NCBI RefSeq assembly: GCF_020215665.1
Contig: NZ_CP084061.1
Span: 1,954,001-2,018,000, forward strand
Length of the DNA: 64,000 bases
Reading direction: 5' to 3'
Source: Blautia parvula
Lineage (GTDB): Bacteria > Bacillota > Clostridia > Lachnospirales > Lachnospiraceae
Shown here piece after piece: positions 15,507-24,703 of this stretch. How positions within the stretch are numbered: position 1 is the stretch's first letter; the number at the start of each line of letters is the position of its first letter. Both the position numbers and the translations under genes were made by a program. Below the pieces are notes generated by a model. It saw only the letters and a program-made list of their open reading frames with translations, had not been told where the DNA came from and did not search any database.

Positions 15507-16423
15507 GGTGTCTCCTTTCTGCTCTCCGCAAAATCCTCCGGGGTGCAGAACATGGTAATCAGCCGAAACTGTTTTTTCTTCTCTTCAAATTCATACAGGC
15601 CGATAAAACGCCGGCTGCTGTCGTACATGCGGACTCTGGTGCCGTCCTCCATGACGCATTTGGCGGGAACCGCATTTCCGTTGCGGAGCATTTTGTCAAA
15701 ACACGCCGGTGCCTGTATCTCTCCGTATTGGGAAAACATCTGCTCAATTGTGACAACATGGGACAGGACCGTGCCCGCTTCTGCCGCCTTCTCCACCTCT
15801 GAAAGCTTCAGGGCATCCTTCACGTCAAAGCGCTCCACACGGGTGCGCAGCAAACTTTCCATACAGCCGCCGCAGCCCAGCTTCTGACCGATGTCATGAC
15901 ACAGGGTCCTGATATAAGTACCCTTGGAGCAGGTAACCGAAAACCGCACAAGCGGAAGATTCATCTCGAGAATATCAATCCCGTAAAATACCACGCGGCG
16001 CGGCTTTCTCTCCACTTCTTTTCCCTCACGGGCAAGCTCGTAAAGCTTCCTGCCGTTTACCTTTAAAGCAGAATACATGGGAGGGATCTGCTGCTGCTCT
16101 CCGAGAAAGCTCTCGATACAGGCGCGCACGCCCGAAGGGTCGGCACAGACCTCTTTTTCCTCCAGCACAGTGCCTGTCATGTCCTGGGTATCTGTGGTGA
16201 TCCCCAGATGCAGCACCGCCTCATATGTCTTCTGCTTATCTGTCAGAAGGTCACACAGCTTTGTGGCCTTTCCCAGACATACCGGGAGAACACCCTCCGC
16301 GTCCGGGTCCAGCGTACCTGTATGGCCAATCTTCTTTTGTCTTAAAATGCCCCGAAGCTTTGCCACAACGTCGTGGGATGTATACCCCTTTTCCTTGTAT
16401 ATGTTAATAACTCCGTTAATCAC
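15503..16423 (-). CDS. truB: tRNA pseudouridine(55) synthase
   Basis: A 306-residue enzyme that makes pseudouridine-55 in the T loop of tRNA. The catalytic Asp lies in 'GTLDPDAEGVLPV' (about 36-48), and 'TYIRTLCHDIG' is also conserved. The GTG start at 16423 overlaps the end of nrnA by eight bases and has AAAGGA upstream. Confidence 0.96.
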   Translation of the reverse strand: MINGVINIYKEKGYTSHDVVAKLRGILRQKKIGHTGTLDPDAEGVLPVCLGKATKLCDLLTDKQKTYEAVLHLGITTDTQDMTGTVLEEKEVCADPSGVRACIESFLGEQQQIPPMYSALKVNGRKLYELAREGKEVERKPRRVVFYGIDILEMNLPLVRFSVTCSKGTYIRTLCHDIGQKLGCGGCMESLLRTRVERFDVKDALKLSEVEKAAEAGTVLSHVVTIEQMFSQYGEIQAPACFDKMLRNGNAVPAKCVMEDGTRVRMYDSSRRFIGLYEFEEKKKQFRLITMFCTPEDFAESRKETP

Positions 16424-17381
16424 AGCATTTTTCCTTTATCTGTTTTTCTATATGTCCGGTCAGATTGTTGATCACGTCATAGACAGAGCCCTGCATGGTG
16501 CAGCCCGCTGCCTTCACATGGCCGCCGCCTGAAAAATAGCTGGCTACCATATTGACATCCACAGGACCGTTGGAGCGCATGCTCACTTTAAATTCCTGTG
16601 TCTTTACTTCATACAAAAAGACTGCAACTTCCACACCTTTTGTAATGCGGAGCTGGTCAACAATACCGTCTAAATCCTTTGGTTCCACACCGTAGAATTC
16701 CATATCGCGCTTTCTGATACACCCGATGATGCATTTTCCGTTCAGCAGCATAATGCTCTCCATCAGGCATCTGCCCAGGATCTGGTTCTGCACATAGCTT
16801 TTCCGGTAAAAGGTCTCATCAATGATCCTTGTAAAATCAATCCCTTTTTCCATGAGCTTTGCGGCAATGCGCATGGTCTCCGGAGTGGCAGAGGAAAATT
16901 TGAACACACCGGTGTCATGGGCCATCCCCATATAGATGGCCTCTGCCGCCTGCTTTGACACTTTTTCCTCATCCAGAAGGCCAAACAGCACCTCTGACGC
17001 GGAGCTTACATCCGGCTTCACCACATTGATATCACCAAAGCCCTTATTGCTCACATGATGGTCAATGCAGATTCGTTTCCGCGCTTTCTGATACGCTTCA
17101 GATGCCACACCGATGCGGTCCGACGTGCTGGTGTCAATGAGAAAGAACACATCATACACCTCATCCCCGCCGCACACGGTCCTGATCTCATCCAGATGTG
17201 AGATCAGGGAAAAGGCATCCCTGGGCTGTTCCAGATAGACATCTGTCTCAATCTCCGGATAATTTTCGCGCAGATAGAGGTAAAGCCCCATGCAGGAGCC
17301 TACACAGTCACCGTCCGGACGAACGTGTCCGGCGATGGCTGCCCTCTTGATTCCCTTCAGTTCACTCGCTATCTTCTCCAT
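16416..17381 (-). CDS. nrnA: DHH-family oligoribonuclease/pAp phosphatase NrnA
   Basis: A 321-residue DHH/DHHA1 phosphoesterase that degrades nanoRNAs to mononucleotides and dephosphorylates 3'-phosphoadenosine-5'-phosphate. The N-terminal DHH domain shows 'GHVRPDGDCVGS' (about 20) and 'DHHVSN' (about 100). The C-terminal DHHA1 domain ends in the RNA-binding 'GGGHVKAAG'. The start at 17381 is chosen because GGAGG lies nine bases upstream; it overlaps rbfA by 20 bases. The operon position after rbfA is typical of Firmicutes. Confidence 0.93.
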   Translation of the reverse strand: MEKIASELKGIKRAAIAGHVRPDGDCVGSCMGLYLYLRENYPEIETDVYLEQPRDAFSLISHLDEIRTVCGGDEVYDVFFLIDTSTSDRIGVASEAYQKARKRICIDHHVSNKGFGDINVVKPDVSSASEVLFGLLDEEKVSKQAAEAIYMGMAHDTGVFKFSSATPETMRIAAKLMEKGIDFTRIIDETFYRKSYVQNQILGRCLMESIMLLNGKCIIGCIRKRDMEFYGVEPKDLDGIVDQLRITKGVEVAVFLYEVKTQEFKVSMRSNGPVDVNMVASYFSGGGHVKAAGCTMQGSVYDVINNLTGHIEKQIKEKCCD

Positions 17382-17757
17382 CCTCATGCACCTCCGATGC
17401 TGTGTCCTTTCTGCTGACCTCATCAATCAGCTTAGACATGGTTACGCCATATTCAATGGATTCGTCCAGAATAAACCGGATCTCAGGCGTATTTCTCAGG
17501 TTCACCGTCTTGGCAAGCTGCCTGCGGATATAGCTTTCCGCACTGCGAAGCCCTGCTAAGGTGTCCTTTTTCGCTTCTGCATCGCCAAGCACACTGATAT
17601 ATGCCTTGCAGGTTTTAAGGTCCGGCGCAACTTCCACTGCCGTGACGCTTGTCATCGGCTGGATGCGCGGGTCCTTGATACCGTTGCGGATGATCTCTGC
17701 CAGTTCTTTGTGAACCTCAGCATTCACCCGTGTATTTTTAATACTGTTTTTTCTCAT
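17362..17757 (-). CDS. rbfA: 30S ribosome-binding factor A
   Basis: A 131-residue KH-like assembly factor that binds the immature 30S subunit and helps 16S rRNA 5'-end maturation. Typical features are 'RVNAEVHKELAEIIRNGIKDPR' near the start (only part of which is family-diagnostic) and 'YISVLGDAEAK'. The short acidic C-terminal tail is variable in the family. It sits between infB and nrnA, as expected. Confidence 0.95.
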   Translation of the reverse strand: MRKNSIKNTRVNAEVHKELAEIIRNGIKDPRIQPMTSVTAVEVAPDLKTCKAYISVLGDAEAKKDTLAGLRSAESYIRRQLAKTVNLRNTPEIRFILDESIEYGVTMSKLIDEVSRKDTASEVHEDGEDSE

Positions 17758-17767
17758 AAAAGCTCTC

Positions 17768-20700
17768 CTATCTCGGCACTTCCACCATAATGTAAGCTTC
17801 TACCCTGTCTTCTTCCAAAACGTCGTTGAAGTCCTCGAATACGAGACCGCATTCATAACCTGCTTTTACTTCTTTTACATCATCTTTGAAGCGTTTCAGA
17901 GATGCCAGAACACCTTCGTAAATCTGTTCTTCGCCCCTGGTGATGCGGACCTTGCAGTTTCTCTGGAACATACCGTCCAGAACATAGCCGCCGGCAATGG
18001 TACCCACTCCGGATGCCTTGAATGTCTGACGTACTTCCGCATGGCCGATGACTTTCTCCTCGAATACCGGGTCCAGCATACCCTTCATGGCAGCTTCCAC
18101 ATCCTCGATGGCCTGATAGATGACACGGTACAGTCTTAAGTCAACACCCTCCTGCTCTGCAATGGCCTTAGCCGTAACATCCGGGCGTACATTGAAGCCG
18201 ATGATAATGGCATTGGATGCGCTTGCAAGGGTAACATCAGATTCGTTGATGGCACCCACACCGCCGTGGATGACTTTCACCACAACCTCCTCGTTTGAAA
18301 GCTTCACAAGACTCTGTTTCACTGCTTCCACAGAACCCTGTACGTCGGCTTTTACGATCAGAGGAAGTTCTTTCAGATTACCTGCCTGAATCTGTGTGAA
18401 CAGATCATCCAGGGACATCTTGGCTTTTGTCTCTTCCAGAAGACGGTTTTTATTTTCGGAAACAAAGGTAGCAGCAAAGTGTTTTGCCTCTTTGTCATTT
18501 TCTGTTGCAACCAGGATCTCTCCTGCGTTTGGCACGTCACTAAGACCCAGGATCTCTACCGGAGTGGACGGACCTGCCTCTTTTACTCTTCTTCCCTTGT
18601 CATCCATCATGGCACGGACTTTACCGGAGCATGCGCCGGCGGCAATGAAGTCACCTACACGCAGGGTTCCTTTCTGTACCAGGATCGTGGCAACAGGGCC
18701 TTTTCCTTTGTCAAGCTCTGCCTCGATCACGAGACCTCTTGCCATTCTCTTCGGATTGGCTTTCAGCTCTGAAACTTCCGCAGTCAGAAGGATCATCTCC
18801 AGAAGGGTCTCGATACCCTCCCCGGAATGTGCGGATACCGGTACAAAGATGGTGCTTCCGCCCCAGTCTTCCGGAATCAGCTCATACTCGGATAATTCCT
18901 GTTTTACTCTCTCAATATTGGCACTCGGCTTATCAATCTTGTTGATGGCAACAATGATCTCAACGCCTGCAGCCTTGGCATGGTTGATCGCTTCCACTGT
19001 CTGAGGCATCACACCGTCATCAGCGGCAACTACCAGGATCGCAATATCTGTAGCATTGGCACCGCGCATACGCATGGCAGTAAACGCCTCATGGCCCGGT
19101 GTGTCAAGGAAGGTGATCTTCTGATCATTGATGGTAACCACGTAGGCACCGATGTGCTGTGTGATACCGCCTGCCTCTCTGTCTGTCACATGGGTGTTTC
19201 TGATACAGTCCAGAAGAGATGTTTTACCATGGTCAACGTGGCCCATAACGCAGACTACCGGAGGTCTCGGAACCAGTAAGGAGGCATCTTCTTCATCTTC
19301 TTTCAGAAGTTCCGCGATCACATCTACCTTCTCTTCCGGTTCTGCGATGATATCGTACTCCAGAGCGATCTCCTGTGCCTTCTCAAAATCGATCTCATGG
19401 TTCACAGTGACCATGATACCGTCCATGAAAAGCTTCTTGACGATAACTGAGGGCTGCATTTTCATCTTCTCAGCCAGCTCGCGGATGGTCATTTTCTCCG
19501 GAAGCGTGATCTCTTTTACAACTTCCTTCTTCTCCTCCACCTTAGGCTGGGTGCTCGGTCTCTGCAGCGCTTTCGGCAGTCTCTGGTTCGGACGTCTTCC
19601 GCCTCCCTGGTTCGGGCGTTTTCCGGCTGCCTTGAAATCGTCTTTCTTGACATCCTTCTTCTTATTCTCACGGTTTAATTTGCGGCTGTCCTTCTCCACA
19701 AATTCCAGTTTGGGAGCATCTGCTTTGCCGCCTTTGTCTCTGTTAAATCCGCCGCCCTGACGGTTATCCGTACCTCTCTGACGGTTATCACCGAAGCGGT
19801 TCGGACCGGTGCCTGTTCTCGGACGATTATCACCGCCTCTGTTGTCGCTGCTGTAGCGCGGGCGGTCGCCTGTACCTGTTCTCGGACGGTTGTCACCGTT
19901 TCTGTTGTCGCTGCTGTAGCGCGGACGGTCGCCCGTACCTGTTCTCGGACGGTTGTCACCGTTTCTGTTGTCGCTGTTGTAGCGCGGACGATCACCTGTG
20001 TTTGTTCTCGGACGGTTGTCACCGTTTCTGTTGTCGCTGCTGTAACGCGGACGGTCGCCTGTACCTGTTCTCGGACGGCTGTCACCGTTTCTGTTGTCGC
20101 TGTTATAGCGCGGACGATCGCCTGTGCCTGTTCTCGGGCGGCTGTCACCGTTTCTGTTGTCGCTGTTATAGCGCGGACGGTCGCCTGTGCCTGTTCTCGG
20201 GCGGCTGTCACCGTTTCTGTTGTCGCTGTTGTAGCGCGGACGGTCGCCTGTGTTTGTTCTCGGGCGGCTGTCACCGTTTCTGTTGTCATTATTATAACGG
20301 TTCTGGCCGTCTCCGCTGCTGGTTCTTGGGCGGTTATCACTGTTTCTGTTATCGTTATTGTAACGATTCGGACGGTCTCCGTTTCTGTTGTCGCTGTTCG
20401 GACGATTATCCGTCCTGTTCTGAGTATTTGCTGTACTTTCCGTTTTCATTCCTCCCTGTGCCGGACGATTATTCCCCGGCTGGCTGCTGCTGTGCACACT
20501 GCCTGCTTCTGCAGGACGATTCTGTGGTTTTTGTTTTCTCTCAGGCATATGACTGGCGTTCTGCGGTCTGAAGACCTGGATCAGCTTTTTCTTTGGTTTC
20601 TCTTCTGCTGACGCCGCCGGCTTTGCAGAATCTGTGCTGGCTGCTGCCATATTTCCCTTTCTCAAGTTTGCTCGTATCATGCTCACGTGGTCATCCTCAA

Positions 20701-20812
20701 GGCTGCTCATGTGGCTTTTTACATCTATATTTTTGGATTTCAAAAAATCCATGACCTCCTTGTTGGTTTTATCTAATTCCCTTGCAATTTCATGCACTCT
20801 CAGTTTTGACAT
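17768..20812 (-). CDS. infB: Translation initiation factor IF-2 with repeat-rich N-terminus
   Basis: A 1014-residue GTPase that brings initiator fMet-tRNA to the 30S subunit. An IF2_N helical domain opens the protein (about 1-55), and a second IF2_N-like segment lies near 430-480. The G domain begins near residue 520, with [10 protein letters not shown] (G1), DTPGHEAF (G3) and NKID (G4), followed by domains II, III and the fMet-tRNA-binding IV. Residues about 140-350 are very unusual: about eight copies of a 21-residue Arg/Asn/Asp/Gly/Pro-rich unit containing RPRT-x-TGDRPRY, encoded by near-identical 63-base repeats. The start has AAGGAGG upstream. Length above 1000 is due to this insert; the catalytic part is normal. 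Confidence 0.97.
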   Translation of the reverse strand: MSKLRVHEIARELDKTNKEVMDFLKSKNIDVKSHMSSLEDDHVSMIRANLRKGNMAAASTDSAKPAASAEEKPKKKLIQVFRPQNASHMPERKQKPQNRPAEAGSVHSSSQPGNNRPAQGGMKTESTANTQNRTDNRPNSDNRNGDRPNRYNNDNRNSDNRPRTSSGDGQNRYNNDNRNGDSRPRTNTGDRPRYNSDNRNGDSRPRTGTGDRPRYNSDNRNGDSRPRTGTGDRPRYNSDNRNGDSRPRTGTGDRPRYSSDNRNGDNRPRTNTGDRPRYNSDNRNGDNRPRTGTGDRPRYSSDNRNGDNRPRTGTGDRPRYSSDNRGGDNRPRTGTGPNRFGDNRQRGTDNRQGGGFNRDKGGKADAPKLEFVEKDSRKLNRENKKKDVKKDDFKAAGKRPNQGGGRRPNQRLPKALQRPSTQPKVEEKKEVVKEITLPEKMTIRELAEKMKMQPSVIVKKLFMDGIMVTVNHEIDFEKAQEIALEYDIIAEPEEKVDVIAELLKEDEEDASLLVPRPPVVCVMGHVDHGKTSLLDCIRNTHVTDREAGGITQHIGAYVVTINDQKITFLDTPGHEAFTAMRMRGANATDIAILVVAADDGVMPQTVEAINHAKAAGVEIIVAINKIDKPSANIERVKQELSEYELIPEDWGGSTIFVPVSAHSGEGIETLLEMILLTAEVSELKANPKRMARGLVIEAELDKGKGPVATILVQKGTLRVGDFIAAGACSGKVRAMMDDKGRRVKEAGPSTPVEILGLSDVPNAGEILVATENDKEAKHFAATFVSENKNRLLEETKAKMSLDDLFTQIQAGNLKELPLIVKADVQGSVEAVKQSLVKLSNEEVVVKVIHGGVGAINESDVTLASASNAIIIGFNVRPDVTAKAIAEQEGVDLRLYRVIYQAIEDVEAAMKGMLDPVFEEKVIGHAEVRQTFKASGVGTIAGGYVLDGMFQRNCKVRITRGEEQIYEGVLASLKRFKDDVKEVKAGYECGLVFEDFNDVLEEDRVEAYIMVEVPR
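19795..20350 (-). repeat. 63-bp tandem repeats inside infB
   Basis: About eight direct units of 63 bases. Each encodes 21 residues built on GD-(S/N)-RPRT-(G/N)-TGDRPRY-(N/S)-SDNRN. Units differ at a few positions, mainly Ser/Asn alternations. They preserve the reading frame of infB. Confidence 0.9.
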
Positions 20813-20827
20813 ATATTGCCCTCCTTT

Positions 20828-21142
20828 TTATTTTCCCATCTGTTCCAGCTTTTTCTTCATCGCCACTGCGAAATTATCATCCGTCACACCCAGAGACGCG
20901 CGGTAATCCTTTCCAATGGCACCTCCCAACTCCTCCTTTGTTCCGACAACATACAGCGGCACCTTATAGTAAGTACACATGTCGGAAAACTTTTTTTTTG
21001 AATTATCTGATGCATCGCCTGCCACAAGGACAAGGCGCGCTTTTCCTGCCTTCACTGCTTTTTCCGTGGCAAACTCGCCGCTTACCACTCTTCCGGCTTT
21101 AGCCGCCAGTCCCAGAAGGGACAGTTCTTTACTGATGCTCAA
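20828..21142 (-). CDS. ylxQ: L7Ae-family ribosome/RNA-binding protein YlxQ
   Basis: A 104-residue protein of the L7Ae/L30e/S12e/Gadd45 family, which binds kink-turn-type RNA. The core 'LGLAAKAGRVVSGEFATEKAV' (shortened signature LGLAAKAG) and 'ARLVLVAGDASDNSKKK' are typical. A TTG start at 21142 is proposed because AAAAGGAG precedes it by about ten bases and it gives a normal N-terminus (SISKELSLLGLA); it overlaps rnpM by 14 bases. An ATG further upstream exists but lies deep inside rnpM. The position between rnpM and infB is the standard one. Confidence 0.88.
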   Translation of the reverse strand: MSISKELSLLGLAAKAGRVVSGEFATEKAVKAGKARLVLVAGDASDNSKKKFSDMCTYYKVPLYVVGTKEELGGAIGKDYRASLGVTDDNFAVAMKKKLEQMGK

Positions 21143-21407
21143 GCTTATCAAACTCCTTTTCCAGGCTCTCATATACAGATACCGGAATCGCTGTCTTTAA
21201 AGAGCGCTCCAGTCCTCTGTTTTTGATGGCCTTCTGCAGGCATTCCTTGTCAAAACACAGATATGCCCCTCTGCCGTTCTTTCTGCCTGTGGCATCCAGA
21301 ATGATCTCATCCTCCGGTGTCTTTAGAACACGGAGCATTTCCTTCTTGCTCTTCATCTCACCGCAGCCGGTACATTTCCGCATAGGGACTTTCCTGACCG
21401 TACCCAT
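21129..21407 (-). CDS. rnpM: RNase P modulator RnpM (YlxR)
   Basis: A 92-residue YlxR-family protein. It has the opening 'PMRKCTGCGEMKSK' with the conserved C-x2-C pair and the family signature 'GRGAYLC' near residue 46. The family was recently named RnpM because it binds RNase P RNA and tunes its activity; older annotation calls it an RNA-binding protein of the nusA-infB operon. It starts eight bases after nusA ends. An alternative GTG start directly after the nusA stop is possible but less likely. Confidence 0.92.
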   Translation of the reverse strand: MGTVRKVPMRKCTGCGEMKSKKEMLRVLKTPEDEIILDATGRKNGRGAYLCFDKECLQKAIKNRGLERSLKTAIPVSVYESLEKEFDKLEHQ

Positions 21408-21415
21408 ACTCTCAC

Positions 21416-22597
21416 CTACTCTTCTTCACCGGGAAGCGGCAGATCGGAAGGTTCTTCATAGTTCTCTATTATGTCCTCTTCCCCGTATGCTTCCTCGTCG
21501 TAGCCTTCTTCTGTAAACTCTTCCTCTTCAAACTCTTCCTCATAGAAATCGAAATCACCGGACTCTCTGGCCTGTGTCTCGCTCTTGATATCGATTTTGA
21601 ATCCTGTCAGCCTGGCTGCAAGTCTGGCATTCTGTCCCTCTTTGCCAATCGCCAGGGAGAGCTGGTAATCCGGAACAATGACCATAGCAGTCTTCTCATC
21701 CGGGTCAGCCATAACAGAGATGACTTTTGCGGGACTTAACGCATTCTCAATGAGAAGTGCCGGGTTGTCGCTCCAGTTGATAATATCAATCTTCTCGCCC
21801 CTTAACTCTTCCACAATAGCATTGACTCTGGCGCCGTTCATACCAACACAGGCACCCACGGGATCTACATCCGGGTCATTGCTCCACACAGCGATCTTCG
21901 TACGGGAGCCCGCTTCTCTGGCAATGCTCTTGATCTCCACCGTGCCGTCCTTCACCTCTGTGACCTCCGCCTCAAAAAGACGTTTCACCAGTTCCGGATG
22001 TGTCCTGGACACAAGGATCTTCGGTCCCTTGGGGGTATCTTTTACCTCCAGGATATACAGTTTGATCCTCTCTGTGGGGCGGAACACCTCTGTCTTCACC
22101 TGTTCGTTCTCTGTCAGGATGGCATCTGCCTTGCCCAGGTTGATGCTGTAGTTTCTGCCCAGGCTTCTCTGTACGATACCTGTCACAACATCTTTTTCCT
22201 TTCCGTAATACTGGTTGAAGATCACTTTTCTCTCTTCTTCACGGATTTTCTGCAGAATTACGTTCTTGGCATTCTGGGTGGCGATCCTTCCGAACTCCTT
22301 GGACTTGATCTCCACATTCACCACATCTCCCAGCTCATACTGGGAATTCATCATCTTGGCATTTGCCAGGCTGATCTCCATGACCGGGTCCATCACTTCC
22401 TCCACCACAGTCTTCTCCGCGTACACGCCGAAATCACAGGTCTCGGGGTTGATATTCACGTGCACATTGTCAGCCTTGCCGAAATGGTTCTTGCACGCCT
22501 GGATCAGGGACTGCTCAATGGCTTCCAAAAGCGTATCTTTGCTGATGGATTTCTCTTTTTCCAGAATATCCAGCGCCTCTAATAACTCTGTATTCAT
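21416..22597 (-). CDS. nusA: Transcription termination/antitermination factor NusA
   Basis: A 393-residue RNA polymerase-associated factor that promotes pausing, termination and antitermination. The domains are an N-terminal polymerase-binding domain (about 1-130), an S1 domain (about 135-200), and KH1 and KH2 (about 205-345, with '[15 protein letters not shown]' and '[16 protein letters not shown]'). A Glu/Asp-rich tail follows (about 355-393), common in Firmicute NusA. There is no C-terminal helix-hairpin-helix repeat as in E. coli, which is normal for this phylum. The start has CAGGAGG upstream. Confidence 0.96.
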   Translation of the reverse strand: MNTELLEALDILEKEKSISKDTLLEAIEQSLIQACKNHFGKADNVHVNINPETCDFGVYAEKTVVEEVMDPVMEISLANAKMMNSQYELGDVVNVEIKSKEFGRIATQNAKNVILQKIREEERKVIFNQYYGKEKDVVTGIVQRSLGRNYSINLGKADAILTENEQVKTEVFRPTERIKLYILEVKDTPKGPKILVSRTHPELVKRLFEAEVTEVKDGTVEIKSIAREAGSRTKIAVWSNDPDVDPVGACVGMNGARVNAIVEELRGEKIDIINWSDNPALLIENALSPAKVISVMADPDEKTAMVIVPDYQLSLAIGKEGQNARLAARLTGFKIDIKSETQARESGDFDFYEEEFEEEEFTEEGYDEEAYGEEDIIENYEEPSDLPLPGEEE

Positions 22598-22642
22598 TTT
22601 TTTACATCCTCCTGAATTTCTTCTATATAATATCCACTGCTG

Positions 22643-23107
22643 TTAAAAGTCAAATGCCTGCCTGATCAGTGCAATGTCAGCCTTCAAAAAGGTGCGCTCC
22701 CCATCTTCATTCTCAATGGTCACGCTGTCCGCATCGTAGGCTTTCAGTATACCGTAGAATTCCTTCTCCCGGTCAATGGCACGGTAAGTTCTGATCTCCA
22801 GCTCTTTGCCCATGTTTCTTAAGTAGTCCTTTTCTTTTTTCAGTGGTCTTCCAAGACCCGGGGAACTCACTTCCATAATATAAGCAGTGTCGATAAAGTC
22901 TTCTTCATCCAGCTTTTCAGAAAATGCTCTGCTGACAACCTCACAGTCATCTACAGTAATGCCGCCTTCTTTGTCAATGTAGGCACGCAGATACCAGTTA
23001 CTGCCTTCCTTCACATATTCCATATCCACAAGCTCAAACCCATTGCTCTCCAGTATGGGTGTTATCAGGGCTTCTGCTTTCTGCTCGTATTTTTCTCTCT
23101 GACTCAT
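22643..23107 (-). CDS. rimP: Ribosome maturation factor RimP
   Basis: A 154-residue cytoplasmic factor for 30S subunit assembly. The N-terminal domain has 'GFELVDMEYVKEGSNWYLR' (family signature ELVD-x-EY) and the conserved 'VSSPGLGRPL' lies near residue 85. It is the first gene of the rimP-nusA-rnpM-ylxQ-infB-rbfA-nrnA-truB-ribF operon, and a promoter lies about 45 bases upstream. Confidence 0.96.
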   Translation of the reverse strand: MSQREKYEQKAEALITPILESNGFELVDMEYVKEGSNWYLRAYIDKEGGITVDDCEVVSRAFSEKLDEEDFIDTAYIMEVSSPGLGRPLKKEKDYLRNMGKELEIRTYRAIDREKEFYGILKAYDADSVTIENEDGERTFLKADIALIRQAFDF

Positions 23108-23149
23108 TCTTTCACCTTCTTCCGCATTTTCTGTCCGCTATTCGATAAA

Positions 23150-23179
23150 GTTATAACGGAACATTTATATTCGTGGCAA
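23150..23179 (-). promoter_or_regulatory. Promoter of the rimP-ribF operon
   Basis: On the minus strand, TTGCCA (23174-23179), an 18-base spacer and TATAAC (23150-23155), about 40 bases before the rimP start. Confidence 0.5.
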
Positions 23180-23209
23180 CTTTATGGGTACTTAGTTTCC
23201 CACTACATA

Positions 23210-23238
23210 ATAAGAGTGGACCGAAGGCCCACTCTTAT
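23210..23238 (-). terminator. Hairpin ending the transglutaminase/PAP2-parEC operon
   Basis: Perfect arms ATAAGAGTGG (23210-23219) and CCACTCTTAT (23229-23238). Read on the minus strand, the loop holds TTCG. No long T-run follows, so it may work as a 3'-end stabiliser rather than a strict terminator. It separates the upstream operon from the rimP promoter. Confidence 0.5.
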
Positions 23239-23467
23239 GTTATCGTGATTATCAAGTTCTATACCAGAATACCACTAAAGCAGTAAAGTTGCAAGTGTTT
23301 TTATAACTATTCCTCCCACAACCACTATTCCGCGAGGTGTTTTGCGAAGCAAAATCCCGAGTTGGCCAGCGCCAAAATGCAATTTATTGCATTTTGTGTG
23401 CATCGCGAAGCGTGTTACTGTTCACAGAACTGCGCTTTTTGCAGGGCTGTGAATAGTTACGTGTTTT
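23239..23467. repeat. Palindromic element B (GCCAGCGC type) and flanks
   Basis: This stretch between the hairpin and the transglutaminase stop codon holds no gene. At 23365-23372 is GCCAGCGC, then a perfect 10-bp hairpin (arms 23373-23382 and 23387-23396), then TGTGCA (23397-23402) and CGCGAAGCG. TTTTGCGAAGCAAAA precedes it (23340-23354). GTTACTGTTCACAG (23413-23426) pairs with CTGTGAATAGTTAC (23447-23460) at 12 of 14 positions. The block order matches element A at 3612-3686. Confidence 0.7.
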
Positions 23468-24691
23468 TTACCAATAGACCGTGAGGAGCATGTCCTCATC
23501 GCTGTATCCGATGTTCCACTGATAGGTTTCCCCCTCCTGGAACGGATAGGCATCCCGCACAGCCCGCTCGATCAGATCACCGTCCACCATGGCGGCTACA
23601 GCCTGCCGGTAACTGTCCGGATCGGCAAACTTGAAATCTTCCCGCTCCCTTCCTTCCGATATGGATGCAGTGAGTATATTGTAGAATTCATTCTCCTCAT
23701 AGTATGAGTACCAGGTGCCGTTCATTTTGTAATAGTTATAGCTGTCATCTGTGCATTCCGGCAGCGGCAGAAGGTCGTCCGGTGTATGTGTAGCAAGGAG
23801 TGTGGCGGCATCACAGCACAGATAAGTGTAGGAGATCTCCTGCACGGCCCCTTCCTGTTTCTCCGAAAATCCCGGATTTGCCCAGGTGGTATCCACATAG
23901 TAATAATTCTCTCCTATCTTCACCAGATTCCATGCATGTTCCTCATCATTTGGCGCTGCTTTTCCGGTGACCAGCGTACAGAAAATTCCCATCTTTCCCA
24001 AAAGGTACTGGGTCGCTTTGGAAAATCCGGCACATACCGTGACCTGGTTTAAGAAGACGCTCTGAATATTCTGGTTGTTTGGGCAGGACTGGTCATATGC
24101 TGTATTCTGGCTCAAAAATTCGTAAATATACTTGATTTTCCCATATGTATCCGCATCTGCCGGTACCTGTGCGATCCACTGGTCTGCTGCCGCCTCAATG
24201 CCGGCTTTTGTGGATTCTATCTCTGCCTTATCTATATTGTACACAAGCTGCAGATCCACACTGCCGGCCGCCTCCGCGCTGCCGTCTCCCTGGAAGGTGT
24301 AGGACTGCTGGTCCAGCCAGAAAAATTCCGGATGGTCCACGAACACCATATTGTTGACCCGGTTGATATCTGCCTCCGTACAGGCATCCACAGTGACGAT
24401 ATCCTTATATTCCAGAATCCCGTTCAAAAGCTGTCGGTATAACTTCTGCTGGTCCTCTGTCAGGCTCTCATAACCATAGGGTATGTATTCGCCGTTTATA
24501 TACTGAAGGGCATCCGCCTCCGCAATTTTCTCCTTCTCCGGCTCAAAGACCTGATAGATCTTCTTTTGTACGGATTCGGTCACACTTTCTTTTGTCTCCG
24601 CCTCCGTCTCTATCCCCCTGCCGCAGCCGGAAAACAGAAAGGAGACCAGGAGCGTCCCGCACAGAAGCAGGCTGTATACTCTTTTTCTCAT
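23468..24691 (-). CDS. Transglutaminase-like domain lipoprotein
   Basis: A 407-residue surface lipoprotein. The signal peptide ends in lipobox FSGC with the modified cysteine at C23, followed by an acidic Glu/Thr linker. A papain-like transglutaminase domain follows, with catalytic triad C220 (VTVCAGFSKA), H252 (EHAWNLV) and D267 (YYVDTTW). In bacteria this fold is mostly a peptidase or cross-linking hydrolase acting on wall or exported proteins; the target is unknown. The start at 24691 has GGAG nine bases upstream; an ATG two codons earlier is too close to the ribosome site. It is last in the run that begins with the PAP2 gene. Confidence 0.9.
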   Translation of the reverse strand: MRKRVYSLLLCGTLLVSFLFSGCGRGIETEAETKESVTESVQKKIYQVFEPEKEKIAEADALQYINGEYIPYGYESLTEDQQKLYRQLLNGILEYKDIVTVDACTEADINRVNNMVFVDHPEFFWLDQQSYTFQGDGSAEAAGSVDLQLVYNIDKAEIESTKAGIEAAADQWIAQVPADADTYGKIKYIYEFLSQNTAYDQSCPNNQNIQSVFLNQVTVCAGFSKATQYLLGKMGIFCTLVTGKAAPNDEEHAWNLVKIGENYYYVDTTWANPGFSEKQEGAVQEISYTYLCCDAATLLATHTPDDLLPLPECTDDSYNYYKMNGTWYSYYEENEFYNILTASISEGREREDFKFADPDSYRQAVAAMVDGDLIERAVRDAYPFQEGETYQWNIGYSDEDMLLTVYW

Positions 24692-24703
24692 AGGCATCTT
24701 CTC

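Noticed and set aside
19795-20350. CRISPR-like regular repeats
   Set aside because: The units are contiguous 63-base coding repeats that keep the infB frame, with no unique spacers and no cas genes.
20002-20571. Plus-strand frame with Cys-rich HRFCCRC repeats opposite infB
   Set aside because: It is the antisense shadow of the 63-base infB repeats; there is no ribosome site, and infB is unmistakably coding.
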